From assembly GCF_031454135.1 (NCBI RefSeq), contig NZ_JAVDQF010000001.1, forward strand, positions 1,364,001 to 1,428,000: DNA of 64,000 nucleotides, written 5' to 3'. This DNA is from Arthrobacter russicus (GTDB lineage Bacteria; Actinomycetota; Actinomycetes; Actinomycetales; Micrococcaceae). A model generated the notes under the pieces. That model saw only the letters and a list, made by a program, of their open reading frames with translations, did not search any database and was not told the DNA's origin. Made by a program: the position numbers and the translations under genes. Every line of letters begins with the position of its first letter. Position 1 is the first letter of the stretch. This document shows, in pieces, positions 38,590 to 47,466 of this stretch.

Positions 38590-38663
38590 TACCCCAGGTG
38601 GGACTCGAACCCACACTGAACAGATTTTAAGTCTGCTGCCTCTGCCGATTGGGCTACTGGGGC
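38590..38663 (-). tRNA. tRNA with anticodon UAA (tRNA-Leu by anticodon)
   Basis: 74 nt on the minus strand. Acceptor stem GCCCCAG/CTGGGGT (G1-U72 wobble), D-arm GCC..GGC, anticodon stem GCAGA/TCTGT with loop CTTAAAA giving anticodon UAA, T-arm GTGGG-TTCGAGT-CCCAC, discriminator A. CC follows but not a full encoded CCA. The variable loop is only 5 nt, unlike standard class II leucine tRNAs. The first ten bases are also the end of the upstream ACT-domain coding sequence. Confidence 0.88.
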
Positions 38664-39073
38664 GCAGCGTCAATCGTAGCTGATCGCTGCACGGCCCGCA
38701 GAACCGCGAGCGCATCCTGCGCCCTGGCCACCGGCACCAGCAAATGGTCGTGGTAGAAGCCGGCCAGCACATTGCAACTGATCCCGGCGTCGGCGAGCGC
38801 GTTGCTGACCGCCGCGGTCAACCCGACGGCCGCCAACGCCGAATGCACCCGCAAGGTGATCCAAGCGGCGACGAAATCGTAGCCCAGGCCCTGCGCGTCG
38901 GCGTCCTCGCGGCGCAGCACCGCAGTCAGGCCCTCCGCCTCCCGGATGGTCGCCTCGGCCCGGTTCGGCTGCCCGGACCCTGCCTCGGCTCCGGTGCAAT
39001 AGACGAACTCCCCCGGCCGTTGCTCCGCCTGCATACCGGCCAGCAAAACCTGCAGATCCTTTTCCGCCGCCAT
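38654..39073 (-). CDS. ACT domain-containing protein
   Basis: 139 residues from ATG 39073 with AGGTGG about 5 nt upstream. The second half (SALAAVGLTAAVSNALADAGISCNVLAGFYHDHLLVPV) is an ACT-type ligand-binding fold: beta-alpha-beta with the typical Ala-rich helix and 'G-(x)-D-H-(x)-L' strand. The first half appears to be a related domain, as in two-domain ACT proteins of unknown function. It may sense an amino acid. Its TAG stop coincides with tRNA bases 8-10, so the mRNA 3' end runs into the tRNA. Confidence 0.85.
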   Translation of the reverse strand: MAAEKDLQVLLAGMQAEQRPGEFVYCTGAEAGSGQPNRAEATIREAEGLTAVLRREDADAQGLGYDFVAAWITLRVHSALAAVGLTAAVSNALADAGISCNVLAGFYHDHLLVPVARAQDALAVLRAVQRSATIDAAPQ

Positions 39074-39135
39074 GAGAACCACCTTTCGACTCAACCGTAG
39101 CCCCAGATCCGGCACCCAATCTTGAGCAGAAACAC

Positions 39136-39171
39136 TTCTGCCCCGCATTGGCCAGGCAATGCGGGGCAGAA
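39136..39171 (-). terminator. Terminator after the NADH dehydrogenase gene
   Basis: TTCTGCCCCGCATTG (39136-39150) pairs perfectly with 39157-39171 around GCCAGG. It lies 5 nt past the NDH-2 stop on the minus strand and separates it from the ACT gene, which is read in the same direction. Confidence 0.75.
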
Positions 39172-39176
39172 ATCGG

Positions 39177-40595
39177 TTACTTGGCCGGTTCGGGAACCTT
39201 GGCTGGTTCGGGCACCGGCGCGGCAGCAGCCTTGGGTGCCGGAGCAGCAGCTGCCCGGAACGCGGCACGCGGCTGGTCCAAGTCCATCAACTCGGCGATG
39301 TCGCGGCCCATCAGGACGCTCAGGATCCAGTTCCAGATCACCCGGACCTTGCGTTCGAAGGTCGGCATGGCCAGACCGTGGTAGCCGCGGTGCATCAGCC
39401 AGGCGATCGGTCCGCGGAAGCCGACCTTGCCGACTTTGGCGACGCCCTTCCACAAGCCGAGACCGGCTACCGCACCCAGTGTGGTGTGCTTGTAGTCCAC
39501 CAGCGGCTTGTCCCAGCGCGAAGCCCAGAGGTTCTTCGCCAGCCGCTTGGCCTGGCGCAGCGCGTGCTGCGCATTCGGCACGCAGAATCCGCCCACTCCG
39601 CCACCGGTGAGATCCGGCACGGCAGCGACGTCGCCGGCCGTCCAGGCGTTTTCCAGCGGTCCGAACTCGCCGGTGATCCGCAGGTCGGCGCCGGCTTTGA
39701 TCCGGCCGCGCTCGTCGATCGGGAAATCGGTGCTCTTCGCGACCGGGTTCGCCTGCACTCCTGCGGTCCAGATCAGGGTGTCGGTCTCGAATTCGTCCGC
39801 AGCGGACTTGTCCGGCATATTGATCAGCTTCAGGCGGCCGTCGCTGGCATCGGCGAGCGAGGTGTTCAAGAGCACCTCGATATTCCGCGAACGCAGGTGC
39901 TCGACGACCCATTCGGCTTGCTTCTCGGTGACCTCGGGCATGATCCGGCCCATCGCCTCGACCAGCACGAAACGCAGCTCTTTGACGTCGATCCGGGAAT
40001 TCTTGCCGGCCAGGTTGCGCGCCAGATCTTCGAGCTCACCGATGGTCTCGACGCCGGCGAAACCGCCGCCGACGACGACGAAGGTCAAGGCCCGCTTGCG
40101 CTTGGCCGGATCGGTCATGGTCGAGGCCAATTCGATCCGTTCGATCACCTGGTTGCGCAGCGCAACGGCTTCTTCGATGGTCTTCAGACCGATTCCCTCT
40201 TCGGCCAAGCCGTTGATCGGGAAGGTCCGGGTGATCGCACCGGCGGCCATCACGATGTCGAAGTACGGGATCTCAAAAGCCGGGCCACCATCAGCGGGCT
40301 GCACCGTGGCCTTGCGGTTCGCGTGATCGACCTGGGTCACTTTGCCCTGGATGAACTCGGTCTCCGGCAAGTGTTTCCGGAACGAGACGACGGCGTGCCG
40401 GGGCTCGATGCTGCCAGCCGCCACCTCGGGCAGGAACGGCTGATAAGTCATGTACGGCAGCGGGTCGACCAGGGTGACGATGCCACCGGAATTGGCGATC
40501 TTCTTCTGCAGCTTGAAAGCGACGTACAGACCAACGTATCCGCCGCCGGCGATCAGGACGCGCGGGCGGTCTTGGAGCTGTGGTTTGGTTGCCAT
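39177..40595 (-). CDS. ndh: Type II NADH dehydrogenase (NDH-2)
   Basis: 472 residues. Single-subunit NADH:menaquinone oxidoreductase that does not pump protons. FAD-binding GxGxxG in VLIAGGGYVGLYVA (13-26), NAD-binding VVVGGGFAGVETIGE near 174, and the second FAD motif NAWTAGDVAAVPD near 318. The C-terminal amphipathic/hydrophobic part (about 370-440) anchors it to the membrane. The last 30 residues are a Pro/Ala/Lys-rich tail ending in a near repeat of VPEPAK. Complements sdhCD in the respiratory chain. Confidence 0.95.
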   Translation of the reverse strand: MATKPQLQDRPRVLIAGGGYVGLYVAFKLQKKIANSGGIVTLVDPLPYMTYQPFLPEVAAGSIEPRHAVVSFRKHLPETEFIQGKVTQVDHANRKATVQPADGGPAFEIPYFDIVMAAGAITRTFPINGLAEEGIGLKTIEEAVALRNQVIERIELASTMTDPAKRKRALTFVVVGGGFAGVETIGELEDLARNLAGKNSRIDVKELRFVLVEAMGRIMPEVTEKQAEWVVEHLRSRNIEVLLNTSLADASDGRLKLINMPDKSAADEFETDTLIWTAGVQANPVAKSTDFPIDERGRIKAGADLRITGEFGPLENAWTAGDVAAVPDLTGGGVGGFCVPNAQHALRQAKRLAKNLWASRWDKPLVDYKHTTLGAVAGLGLWKGVAKVGKVGFRGPIAWLMHRGYHGLAMPTFERKVRVIWNWILSVLMGRDIAELMDLDQPRAAFRAAAAPAPKAAAAPVPEPAKVPEPAK

Positions 40596-40626
40596 AGGAC
40601 AAGTCTAACCCACTTTGTGAAAAGAT

Positions 40627-41949
40627 TCACGAAGTATTACCGGATGCCTCTTCCGCCTTGAACCTGCGCCGCAGGAGCAGCAAATGCAGGGTTCCGCCCA
40701 ACACCACCAGAAGCAGCAAAGCGCCGAACCCGAGCACCAGGGCCGCGGGCAGTCCGGAATCCAGCTCCGAGGGCGGCAGCGCCACCGGAGTGGTCGGCGG
40801 TGGCACCGTAGGGGTGGGCGTCGCCGGGGCGCTCGGTTCCGGCGCCTGCGTCGGCGGCGGGGCGTCCGCCCGGCGGTGCACCGTGATCCAGTCCTGCAAA
40901 CTTCCGGTCAGTTTGAACAGCGGATTGACCGTGGCCAGTGGCACCACGGCGTTCAACGCGGCATCGGCGTCCACCACGCCCCAGCCATAGAGGTTGTTCG
41001 GGACCGGGTCGCCTTTCGGTTTGGCGGTCAGGATGATCCGGTTGATCACTTGGACCGCGGTCATGCTCGGATACTTCGACCGGATCAGGGCCGCGACCCC
41101 GGCGACGATCGGCGCCGCACCGCTGCTGCCATCCCAGTCGGCATATGCGTTTCCGGGCAATGCGCCGACCAGCTTCTCCGCGGCGGCGGACACCGCGATC
41201 GTGATCCCCGGGGTCGACGACGACTGGCTGACTTCGCCGGCCCGGTTCAACCCCGCGACGGCTACGACCCCCGGGATGGTTGCCGGAGCGCCCACCTGGC
41301 CCTGCCCGGAACCGCTGTTCCCGGCCGCAGCGATGATCACCACGTCACGCTGCTCGGCATAGAGGAAAGCATCGTCCCAGCTTTGCGGCCAGATCGTCGA
41401 GCTGCTGCTGAGCGACATGTTGATCACTTTGGCGCCGTTGTCCACCGCCCAACGGACCGCAGCCGGGATCTGTTCGTCGATGCTCTTCCCGGCCGGGTTC
41501 GGGCTGCCCAACCAGGTCGACACCGTGAGCAGCTCGGCTTCCGGCGCGACGCCGACCACGCCGTCGGGCTTCGGGCTGTCTCCGGGCGCGCCGCCGTTTC
41601 CGCGGCCGGCCAGGAGCGAAGCGACCAAGGTGCCGTGCGCCGGCTCCTTGCCGACGCCCTTGGTCCCGTCCGGGCTGCCGGCACCGGAAACATCGGTGCC
41701 GCCGACTACCGCGCCGGCCAGATCCGGATGCGAAGCGTCGACTCCGCTATCGATCACCGCGACCTTGACTCCGGCGCCTTTGCTGCTCTGCCAGGCTTTG
41801 GTGATCCCGTAATCCTCGAGCCAGTATTCCCGGTTCCGGAGCTCATCCGCCTGTGCCGGAGCCGCGGTCAGCATTGCGCCGAACAGCGCCAGTACCAAAA
41901 GGGGCGCGGCGGTAAAGCGCATCGTCGCCGTGCGGACAGTACTGGCCAT
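40627..41949 (-). CDS. Mycosin-like S8 (subtilisin) serine protease, membrane-anchored
   Basis: 440 residues from ATG 41949. Signal peptide with likely cleavage after AQA (residue 34), then a subtilase domain: Asp67 in VAVIDSGVDASHP, His105 in PAHGTLVAS, Asn in IIAAAGNSGSG, and Ser in GSSGAAPIVAG. The usual GTSMAxP is altered to GSSGAAP, but the Ser is retained. A Pro/Thr-rich linker and a C-terminal membrane segment (about 400-430) follow. This layout matches type VII secretion mycosins, but no ESX gene is nearby. An in-frame ATG at 41970 is an alternative start. Confidence 0.9.
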   Translation of the reverse strand: MASTVRTATMRFTAAPLLVLALFGAMLTAAPAQADELRNREYWLEDYGITKAWQSSKGAGVKVAVIDSGVDASHPDLAGAVVGGTDVSGAGSPDGTKGVGKEPAHGTLVASLLAGRGNGGAPGDSPKPDGVVGVAPEAELLTVSTWLGSPNPAGKSIDEQIPAAVRWAVDNGAKVINMSLSSSSTIWPQSWDDAFLYAEQRDVVIIAAAGNSGSGQGQVGAPATIPGVVAVAGLNRAGEVSQSSSTPGITIAVSAAAEKLVGALPGNAYADWDGSSGAAPIVAGVAALIRSKYPSMTAVQVINRIILTAKPKGDPVPNNLYGWGVVDADAALNAVVPLATVNPLFKLTGSLQDWITVHRRADAPPPTQAPEPSAPATPTPTVPPPTTPVALPPSELDSGLPAALVLGFGALLLLVVLGGTLHLLLLRRRFKAEEASGNTS

Positions 41950-42012
41950 GGGGTGGAGCGCCCTTCCCATTGGGGATAGTGGATGCTGCTGGAGAACCCT
42001 CGGTAGTGCCGG

Positions 42013-42948
42013 TCAGCGGATTCCCAACGCGATTCCGTCTAGAATATCGTGCTCGCTCGTCGTCGCCTGGGTGATCCGCCCCCCGGAGAGTCTGTTCAAC
42101 TCGACCAGGATGGTCCGCCACAACAACGACCCGGCACCGATCACGTCGACTCGGCCGGGGTGCATGTAGGGCAATTCCGCCCGGCTCTGCCGGTCCATCG
42201 CGAGCAATGAATCGGCCGCTGCCTCGAGCCGCTCCAAGCTCACTACTGCGCCATGGATCGCATCCGGCAAATATCGCGGCAGTTCCAACGCATGCGCGGC
42301 CACCGTGGTGACCGTCCCGGCGACCCCGATCACCCGGCTCACCGAGGCCAAAGGGACCTCGACTGCCACCGAGGCGATGATCCGTTCCGCCTCGTCCCGG
42401 GCGGCAGAAACTTCGGCGGCCGTGGGCGGATCGCTGCGCAGATAGCGCTCGGTGAACCGTACACAACCCATGTCGACGCTTTTCGCAGCGCTCACCCCGT
42501 GCCGGTTTCCGACCACGAACTCGGTACTGCCGCCGCCCAGGTCGACCACCAGGACCGGGTCTTCAGCCAGATCGGCCAGCACGCTCGCGGCACCGGCAAA
42601 GGAGAGCGCCGCCTCTTCGGTGCCCGGCACCACATCCGGCAGCACCCCGAGGCGGGCCTGGATTCCGTCGATGAAGAGCTGCCGATTGCCGGCATCCCGG
42701 GTGGCCGACGTGGCCACGAACCTGACCCGCTGCACGTTGTGCTGCTGGATCAACGCGGCGTACTCGTCGACCGCGGCGAAGGTGCGTGCCAGGGCTTCCG
42801 GGGCGAATTCACCCCGGGCATCCACCCCTTGGCCCAACCGCACGATCCGCATCTGCCGCTCCAGGTCCCGCAAGCCGTCGCCGTCGGGTTCGGCGATCAG
42901 CAGACGGATCGAATTGGTGCCGCAATCGATCGCGGCCACGGCACTCAT
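42013..42948 (-). CDS. ppx: Ppx/GppA family exopolyphosphatase
   Basis: 311 residues. ASKHA-fold phosphatase acting on polyphosphate and/or pppGpp. Motifs: AAIDCGTNSIRLLIAE (phosphate 1), VVDLGGGSTEFVVG (phosphate 2), and GVAGTVTTVAA (adenosine-like). It corresponds to the short actinobacterial Ppx type of about 310 residues rather than the 500-residue E. coli enzyme. ATGA overlap with DUF501. The order eno - ftsB - DUF501 - ppx is conserved in actinobacteria. Confidence 0.95.
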   Translation of the reverse strand: MSAVAAIDCGTNSIRLLIAEPDGDGLRDLERQMRIVRLGQGVDARGEFAPEALARTFAAVDEYAALIQQHNVQRVRFVATSATRDAGNRQLFIDGIQARLGVLPDVVPGTEEAALSFAGAASVLADLAEDPVLVVDLGGGSTEFVVGNRHGVSAAKSVDMGCVRFTERYLRSDPPTAAEVSAARDEAERIIASVAVEVPLASVSRVIGVAGTVTTVAAHALELPRYLPDAIHGAVVSLERLEAAADSLLAMDRQSRAELPYMHPGRVDVIGAGSLLWRTILVELNRLSGGRITQATTSEHDILDGIALGIR

Positions 42949-43580
42949 GCGCCGTCCCTGCCCGGTTCGGAATCCCGGTTCAGCACCGAATAACCCTGGT
43001 TCTGCCTGCGGACATGCCGGCTCAAATCACGGCTCGGTACTTCCGCAGCGATGTCCCAAGCACCCGCGCAGGAGCAGCGCTCGGCAGTCCACCATGGCGC
43101 GATCAACTGCAGCGTTTCGTCGCCCAGCGGGTTGCTGCCCGGTCCGGCAGCCAAGGCGTGCCCGACCAGGACATGCAGGCATTTGACCCGTTCGGGCATC
43201 CCGCCGGCGGAAATCCCGTCGATCTCCGGCACCGGGCCGGTGCCGGCCCGCGCACCGATTTCCGCCCGGGCCGCGAGATAGGCTTCATGGGCCCGCCGGT
43301 GTGCTGCGGCCAGCTCCGGATCCGCGGCCAGGCGGTCGTTCATCCGGTTCATTTCGCCATCGGCCTCGATCCGGGACACCGCCGCGGTGACCACCGGGTG
43401 GGTGAGGTAGAACGTGGTCGGGAATGGAATGCCGTTGCTCAGCCGCGGCGCAGTCGCGGCGACCAGCGGATTGCCGCAGACGCAGCGAGCCGAAATCGCC
43501 ACCACATCGCGGACCGGGCGGCCCAACTGCAAACTCAACGTATCCAAGTCCGCAGCAGTAGGCGTCTGGGCACTGCTCAC
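42945..43580 (-). CDS. DUF501 family protein
   Basis: 211 residues, soluble. The CVCGNPLVAATAPRLSNGIPFPTTFYLTHP segment, the MPERVKCLHVLVGHALAAGPGSNPLGDE segment and the late CSC motif are diagnostic of DUF501. The cysteines (two near 33-35, one in VKCLH, two in RCSCAG) and histidines suggest a metal site. Function is unknown. It is always near divIC/ftsB and ppx in actinobacteria, suggesting a division or envelope link, which remains inference. Coupled to ppx. Confidence 0.93.
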   Translation of the reverse strand: MSSAQTPTAADLDTLSLQLGRPVRDVVAISARCVCGNPLVAATAPRLSNGIPFPTTFYLTHPVVTAAVSRIEADGEMNRMNDRLAADPELAAAHRRAHEAYLAARAEIGARAGTGPVPEIDGISAGGMPERVKCLHVLVGHALAAGPGSNPLGDETLQLIAPWWTAERCSCAGAWDIAAEVPSRDLSRHVRRQNQGYSVLNRDSEPGRDGA

Positions 43581-43600
43581 GCGGTATTACTCCTCAAATC

Positions 43601-44197
43601 TCATTCGTTGGCTGATCGGGTGATCGACTGCCATAAACCGTCCACCCAGGGCAGGCCTTCGGGGTTGACGCTGGTGCCGGGTTGTTCCGGCGTCGCCGGC
43701 GCGGCGTCGCCGCCATAAACCCAATAGCCGGTTTCACCGGGCATCATCATGCTAACCCGATCCCGCGCCTGCTGTTTGATGTAGGCCGGATCGGACCACT
43801 TCGAGAGGTTGTCCTTGAGGTCCTGCTGCTGTTGCTGCTTTGCCGCGATATCGGCTCGCAGCGCGGCGATCTCGGAGCGCTGCTGCAAAAAGGTGTTCAC
43901 CGACGGGGTGAGCATCACGGTCACGGCGAGCAGGACCACGATCAGCGCCACCAAACGACCGGAGAAAGACTTTGCCGCGACCGGCTCGGCGGCGGCTTTC
44001 AAACCTGCCGGTTTGGAACCGCGTGACGCCCCGGCCGGCTTCGATCGGGGCGCTGCGCCGCGGCCCGTGCCGGCGGCCGCCGCCGCAGCGGTTTCCGCGG
44101 GCTTGGCCCGAGCGGTTTCCGTCTGCCCCGCCGATGCCTTGGGCACCGCTGCTTTGGGCACTGACCCCTTGGGCACTGGGGGGCGTCGGCTGGGCAT
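43601..44197 (-). CDS. ftsB: Septum formation initiator (FtsB/DivIC family)
   Basis: 198 residues from ATG 44197, GGAAGG 6 nt upstream. A long cytoplasmic N-terminus (about 75 residues) has repeated Pro-Lys-(Ala/Gly)-Ala-Val-Pro units. One membrane segment (about 80-100) follows, then a coiled coil with a run of glutamines (AAKQQQQQDLKD) and the DPAYIKQQARDR(V) motif typical of DivIC. It takes part in the divisome with FtsL/FtsQ. Separated from eno by a strong terminator, so it likely has its own promoter or relies on read-through. Confidence 0.92.
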   Translation of the reverse strand: MPSRRPPVPKGSVPKAAVPKASAGQTETARAKPAETAAAAAAGTGRGAAPRSKPAGASRGSKPAGLKAAAEPVAAKSFSGRLVALIVVLLAVTVMLTPSVNTFLQQRSEIAALRADIAAKQQQQQDLKDNLSKWSDPAYIKQQARDRVSMMMPGETGYWVYGGDAAPATPEQPGTSVNPEGLPWVDGLWQSITRSANE

Positions 44198-44231
44198 GTG
44201 AGACCTTCCTGGAAAACACCGGCCGGAAAAC

Positions 44232-44273
44232 ACCGGGCCTGGTTAAGCTGTCTCCAGCTTAACCAGGCCCGGT
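44232..44273 (-). terminator. Strong terminator after eno
   Basis: Perfect 19-bp stem (44232-44250 with 44255-44273) closed by the 4-nt loop TCTC, 13 nt past the eno stop on the minus strand and 34 nt ahead of the ftsB start. Confidence 0.8.
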
Positions 44274-44286
44274 CGGATCTCAGCGG

Positions 44287-45642
<1,356 letters not shown>

Positions 45643-45645
45643 TTA

Positions 45646-45710
45646 AGTTCGCGAACTACTTGACGTTACGAACATAGCGATATATCGTTGACGTATCGCG
45701 ACATTGCGAT
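45646..45710. promoter_or_regulatory. Palindromes between eno and the PadR gene
   Basis: AGTTCGCGAACT (45646-45657) is a 12-bp perfect palindrome lying just upstream of a TAGGCT -10-like box that faces eno. CGATATATCG (45678-45687) and ATCGC-N6-GCGAT (45695-45710) lie closer to the PadR start. Probable operators; the PadR protein is the obvious candidate for the latter two. Confidence 0.45.
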
Positions 45711-45728
45711 TTACAGAAAGATAGATCA

Positions 45729-46364
45729 ATGAGAAACCATGAAGACCAACATCGCAGCCATCATGATCCACGTCGGATGGGTCCGGAGGGCCATCGAGAA
45801 GACCGTCGCAACCGGCGGGACGAAGGCTTCGGCCCGGACTTCCCCGGCGGCCGTCGCGGCCCGCACCGCGGACGCGGCCGAGGCGCCGGATTCGGCCCCG
45901 GCTTCGGTCCCGGATTCGGCGGTGGACGGGCCCAGAAAGGGGACGTCCGGAACGCGATCCTTTCCCGGCTGAGCGATTCCAGCTACAACGGCTACGGCCT
46001 GATGAAAGCCATCGCCCTACATTCGGACGGCGCCTGGCGGCCCAGCCCGGGCTCGGTCTACCCCGCCTTGTCCGGCTTGCAGGCCGAAGGCCTGATCGTT
46101 TCGGTCGGTGAAGGCCGGCGCAGCGAATTCGAACTCAGCGAGGCCGGCCGCGCCTATGTGGCCGAGCACCAGGAAGAGCTCGCCGCAGTCTGGGAAGAAG
46201 TCCGCGAAGAAGCCGGCGCAGCGCAGGATCTGCGCCTGAGCATCGGCAAACTGATGGGTGCCGTGCAGCAGATCAGCGCCGACGGCACCGAAGACCAACT
46301 GCGCACCGTGACCGCTTCCTTGGACGAAGCCCGGCGCACCATCTACAAACTGCTTTCCGAGTAA
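45729..46364 (+). CDS. PadR family transcription regulator
   Basis: 211 residues. A His/Arg/Gly-rich low-complexity N-terminus (about 70 residues, with GFGPGFGPGFGGG) precedes a winged helix: DVRNAILSRLSDSSYNGYGLMKAIALHS, then the PSPGSVYPALSGLQAEGLI motif diagnostic of PadR. The C-terminal dimerisation helix ends in ARRTIYKLLSE. The long basic N-terminus is seen in other actinobacterial PadR proteins and may contact DNA. Start is ATG 45729 with weak ribosome site. It likely autoregulates; no effector transporter is adjacent, so its target is unknown. Confidence 0.9.
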   Translation: MRNHEDQHRSHHDPRRMGPEGHREDRRNRRDEGFGPDFPGGRRGPHRGRGRGAGFGPGFGPGFGGGRAQKGDVRNAILSRLSDSSYNGYGLMKAIALHSDGAWRPSPGSVYPALSGLQAEGLIVSVGEGRRSEFELSEAGRAYVAEHQEELAAVWEEVREEAGAAQDLRLSIGKLMGAVQQISADGTEDQLRTVTASLDEARRTIYKLLSE

Positions 46365-46385
46365 TGCCCGGCGACTCGCCCAGAC

Positions 46386-46856
46386 TCAGAGCCCGAGCTT
46401 CATGCCCTCGTGGCTGGCCACGAAACCCAGCCGTTCGTAGAAATGATGGGCCTCGACCCGGGATTTATCAGTAGTCAGCTGCACCAGGGCACAACCCCGG
46501 CGCCGGGCCTCCTCGATGGCCCACTCGATCATTGCCGAACCCAAACCGGTTCCGCGCGCTGATTCGGCCACCCGGACGGCTTCGATCTGGGCCCGCAACG
46601 CCCCGCCGCGGGCAAGTCCGGGGATGAAGCTCAATTGAAATGTGGCAACTACCCGGCCGGCCGATTCGCCGACCAGCAGCAATTGGCCCGGGTCGGCATC
46701 AATAGCTTCGAACGCCGCAAAATAGGGCGCCAGTTCCAAGCTCTCCCGGCTCCTGCCCAACGGGTCATCCGCCAAAAGCACCACTACGCCGGCGACGTCG
46801 GCCGATTCCGCTCGCCGGAAGGACACCCCGGCTGCCGAGAACAGTTCAGCCGGCAT
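46386..46856 (-). CDS. GNAT family N-acetyltransferase
   Basis: 156 residues from ATG 46856. GNAT fold with acetyl-CoA loop ESARGTGLGSAMIEWAIEEARRRGC (motif A, R/Q-x-x-G-x-G/A type) and C-terminal HHFYERLGFVASHEGMKL. The N-terminal FRRAESADVAGVVVLLADD is typical of small-molecule or protein N-acetyltransferases. Substrate is unknown. It overlaps the mazG 3' end by 11 nt and is probably translated from the same mRNA. Confidence 0.9.
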   Translation of the reverse strand: MPAELFSAAGVSFRRAESADVAGVVVLLADDPLGRSRESLELAPYFAAFEAIDADPGQLLLVGESAGRVVATFQLSFIPGLARGGALRAQIEAVRVAESARGTGLGSAMIEWAIEEARRRGCALVQLTTDKSRVEAHHFYERLGFVASHEGMKLGL

Positions 46857-47466
46857 GCTCGGCCTGGAACCTGCGGACCGCACCGCGCAGCGCCCGTTCC
46901 GCGTCCAGCTCGGGATTGGCCCGGAGCAACTCGAACAGCGCATCGCCCAACTCGGTCTCGGTAACCTCGCCGGCGGCCGCAACTCCCCCGGCCCGGCGCA
47001 GCGTCTTCTGCGCCAGGGCAAGCGCCGGCAAGGACGCCGGGATCCCCTCGAAGCGTCCCCGCTCCGGATTCTCGGCGGCCTTGACCTGTTGCCACTTCGC
47101 CACAATCTCGGCGACCGAGGCGGGGAACTCATCCTGCAGGCTGCCATCGGCGCGGAACACATGCGGATTGCGCCGGATCATCTTCCGGGTGAGTCCCTCG
47201 ACCACGTCGGCGATGCCGAACTGCCCCTGCTCCTCGGCGAGCCGGGCGTGCAGTACCACTTGCAGCAGGACGTCGCCGAGTTCGCCGCGGAGCTCGTCCG
47301 GCGGCAAACCGGTTTCCACGGCTTCGACCACCTCGTAGGTCTCCTCGATCAAGTACTCGATCAGGGACTCATGGCTCAATGCCGCCATCCACGGGCAGTG
47401 TTCGCGCAACGCGGCGATCACAGCCACCAAGCGGTCGAAACCGTCCGGCATGGGTCCCTGCGGCAT
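46846..47466 (-). CDS. mazG: MazG family nucleoside triphosphate pyrophosphohydrolase
   Basis: 206 residues. Hydrolyses (d)NTPs to monophosphates plus pyrophosphate as nucleotide-pool housekeeping. The metal-binding EExxE motif is in YLIEETYEVVEAVE (about 38-51), followed by ELGDVLLQVVLHARLAEEQGQF and the later VAEIVAKWQQVKAAE. One MazG domain, the single-domain actinobacterial form. The common CPWD motif reads CPWMAAL here. Start ATG overlaps the add stop by one base (TGATG), so translation is probably coupled. Confidence 0.92.
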   Translation of the reverse strand: MPQGPMPDGFDRLVAVIAALREHCPWMAALSHESLIEYLIEETYEVVEAVETGLPPDELRGELGDVLLQVVLHARLAEEQGQFGIADVVEGLTRKMIRRNPHVFRADGSLQDEFPASVAEIVAKWQQVKAAENPERGRFEGIPASLPALALAQKTLRRAGGVAAAGEVTETELGDALFELLRANPELDAERALRGAVRRFQAEHAG

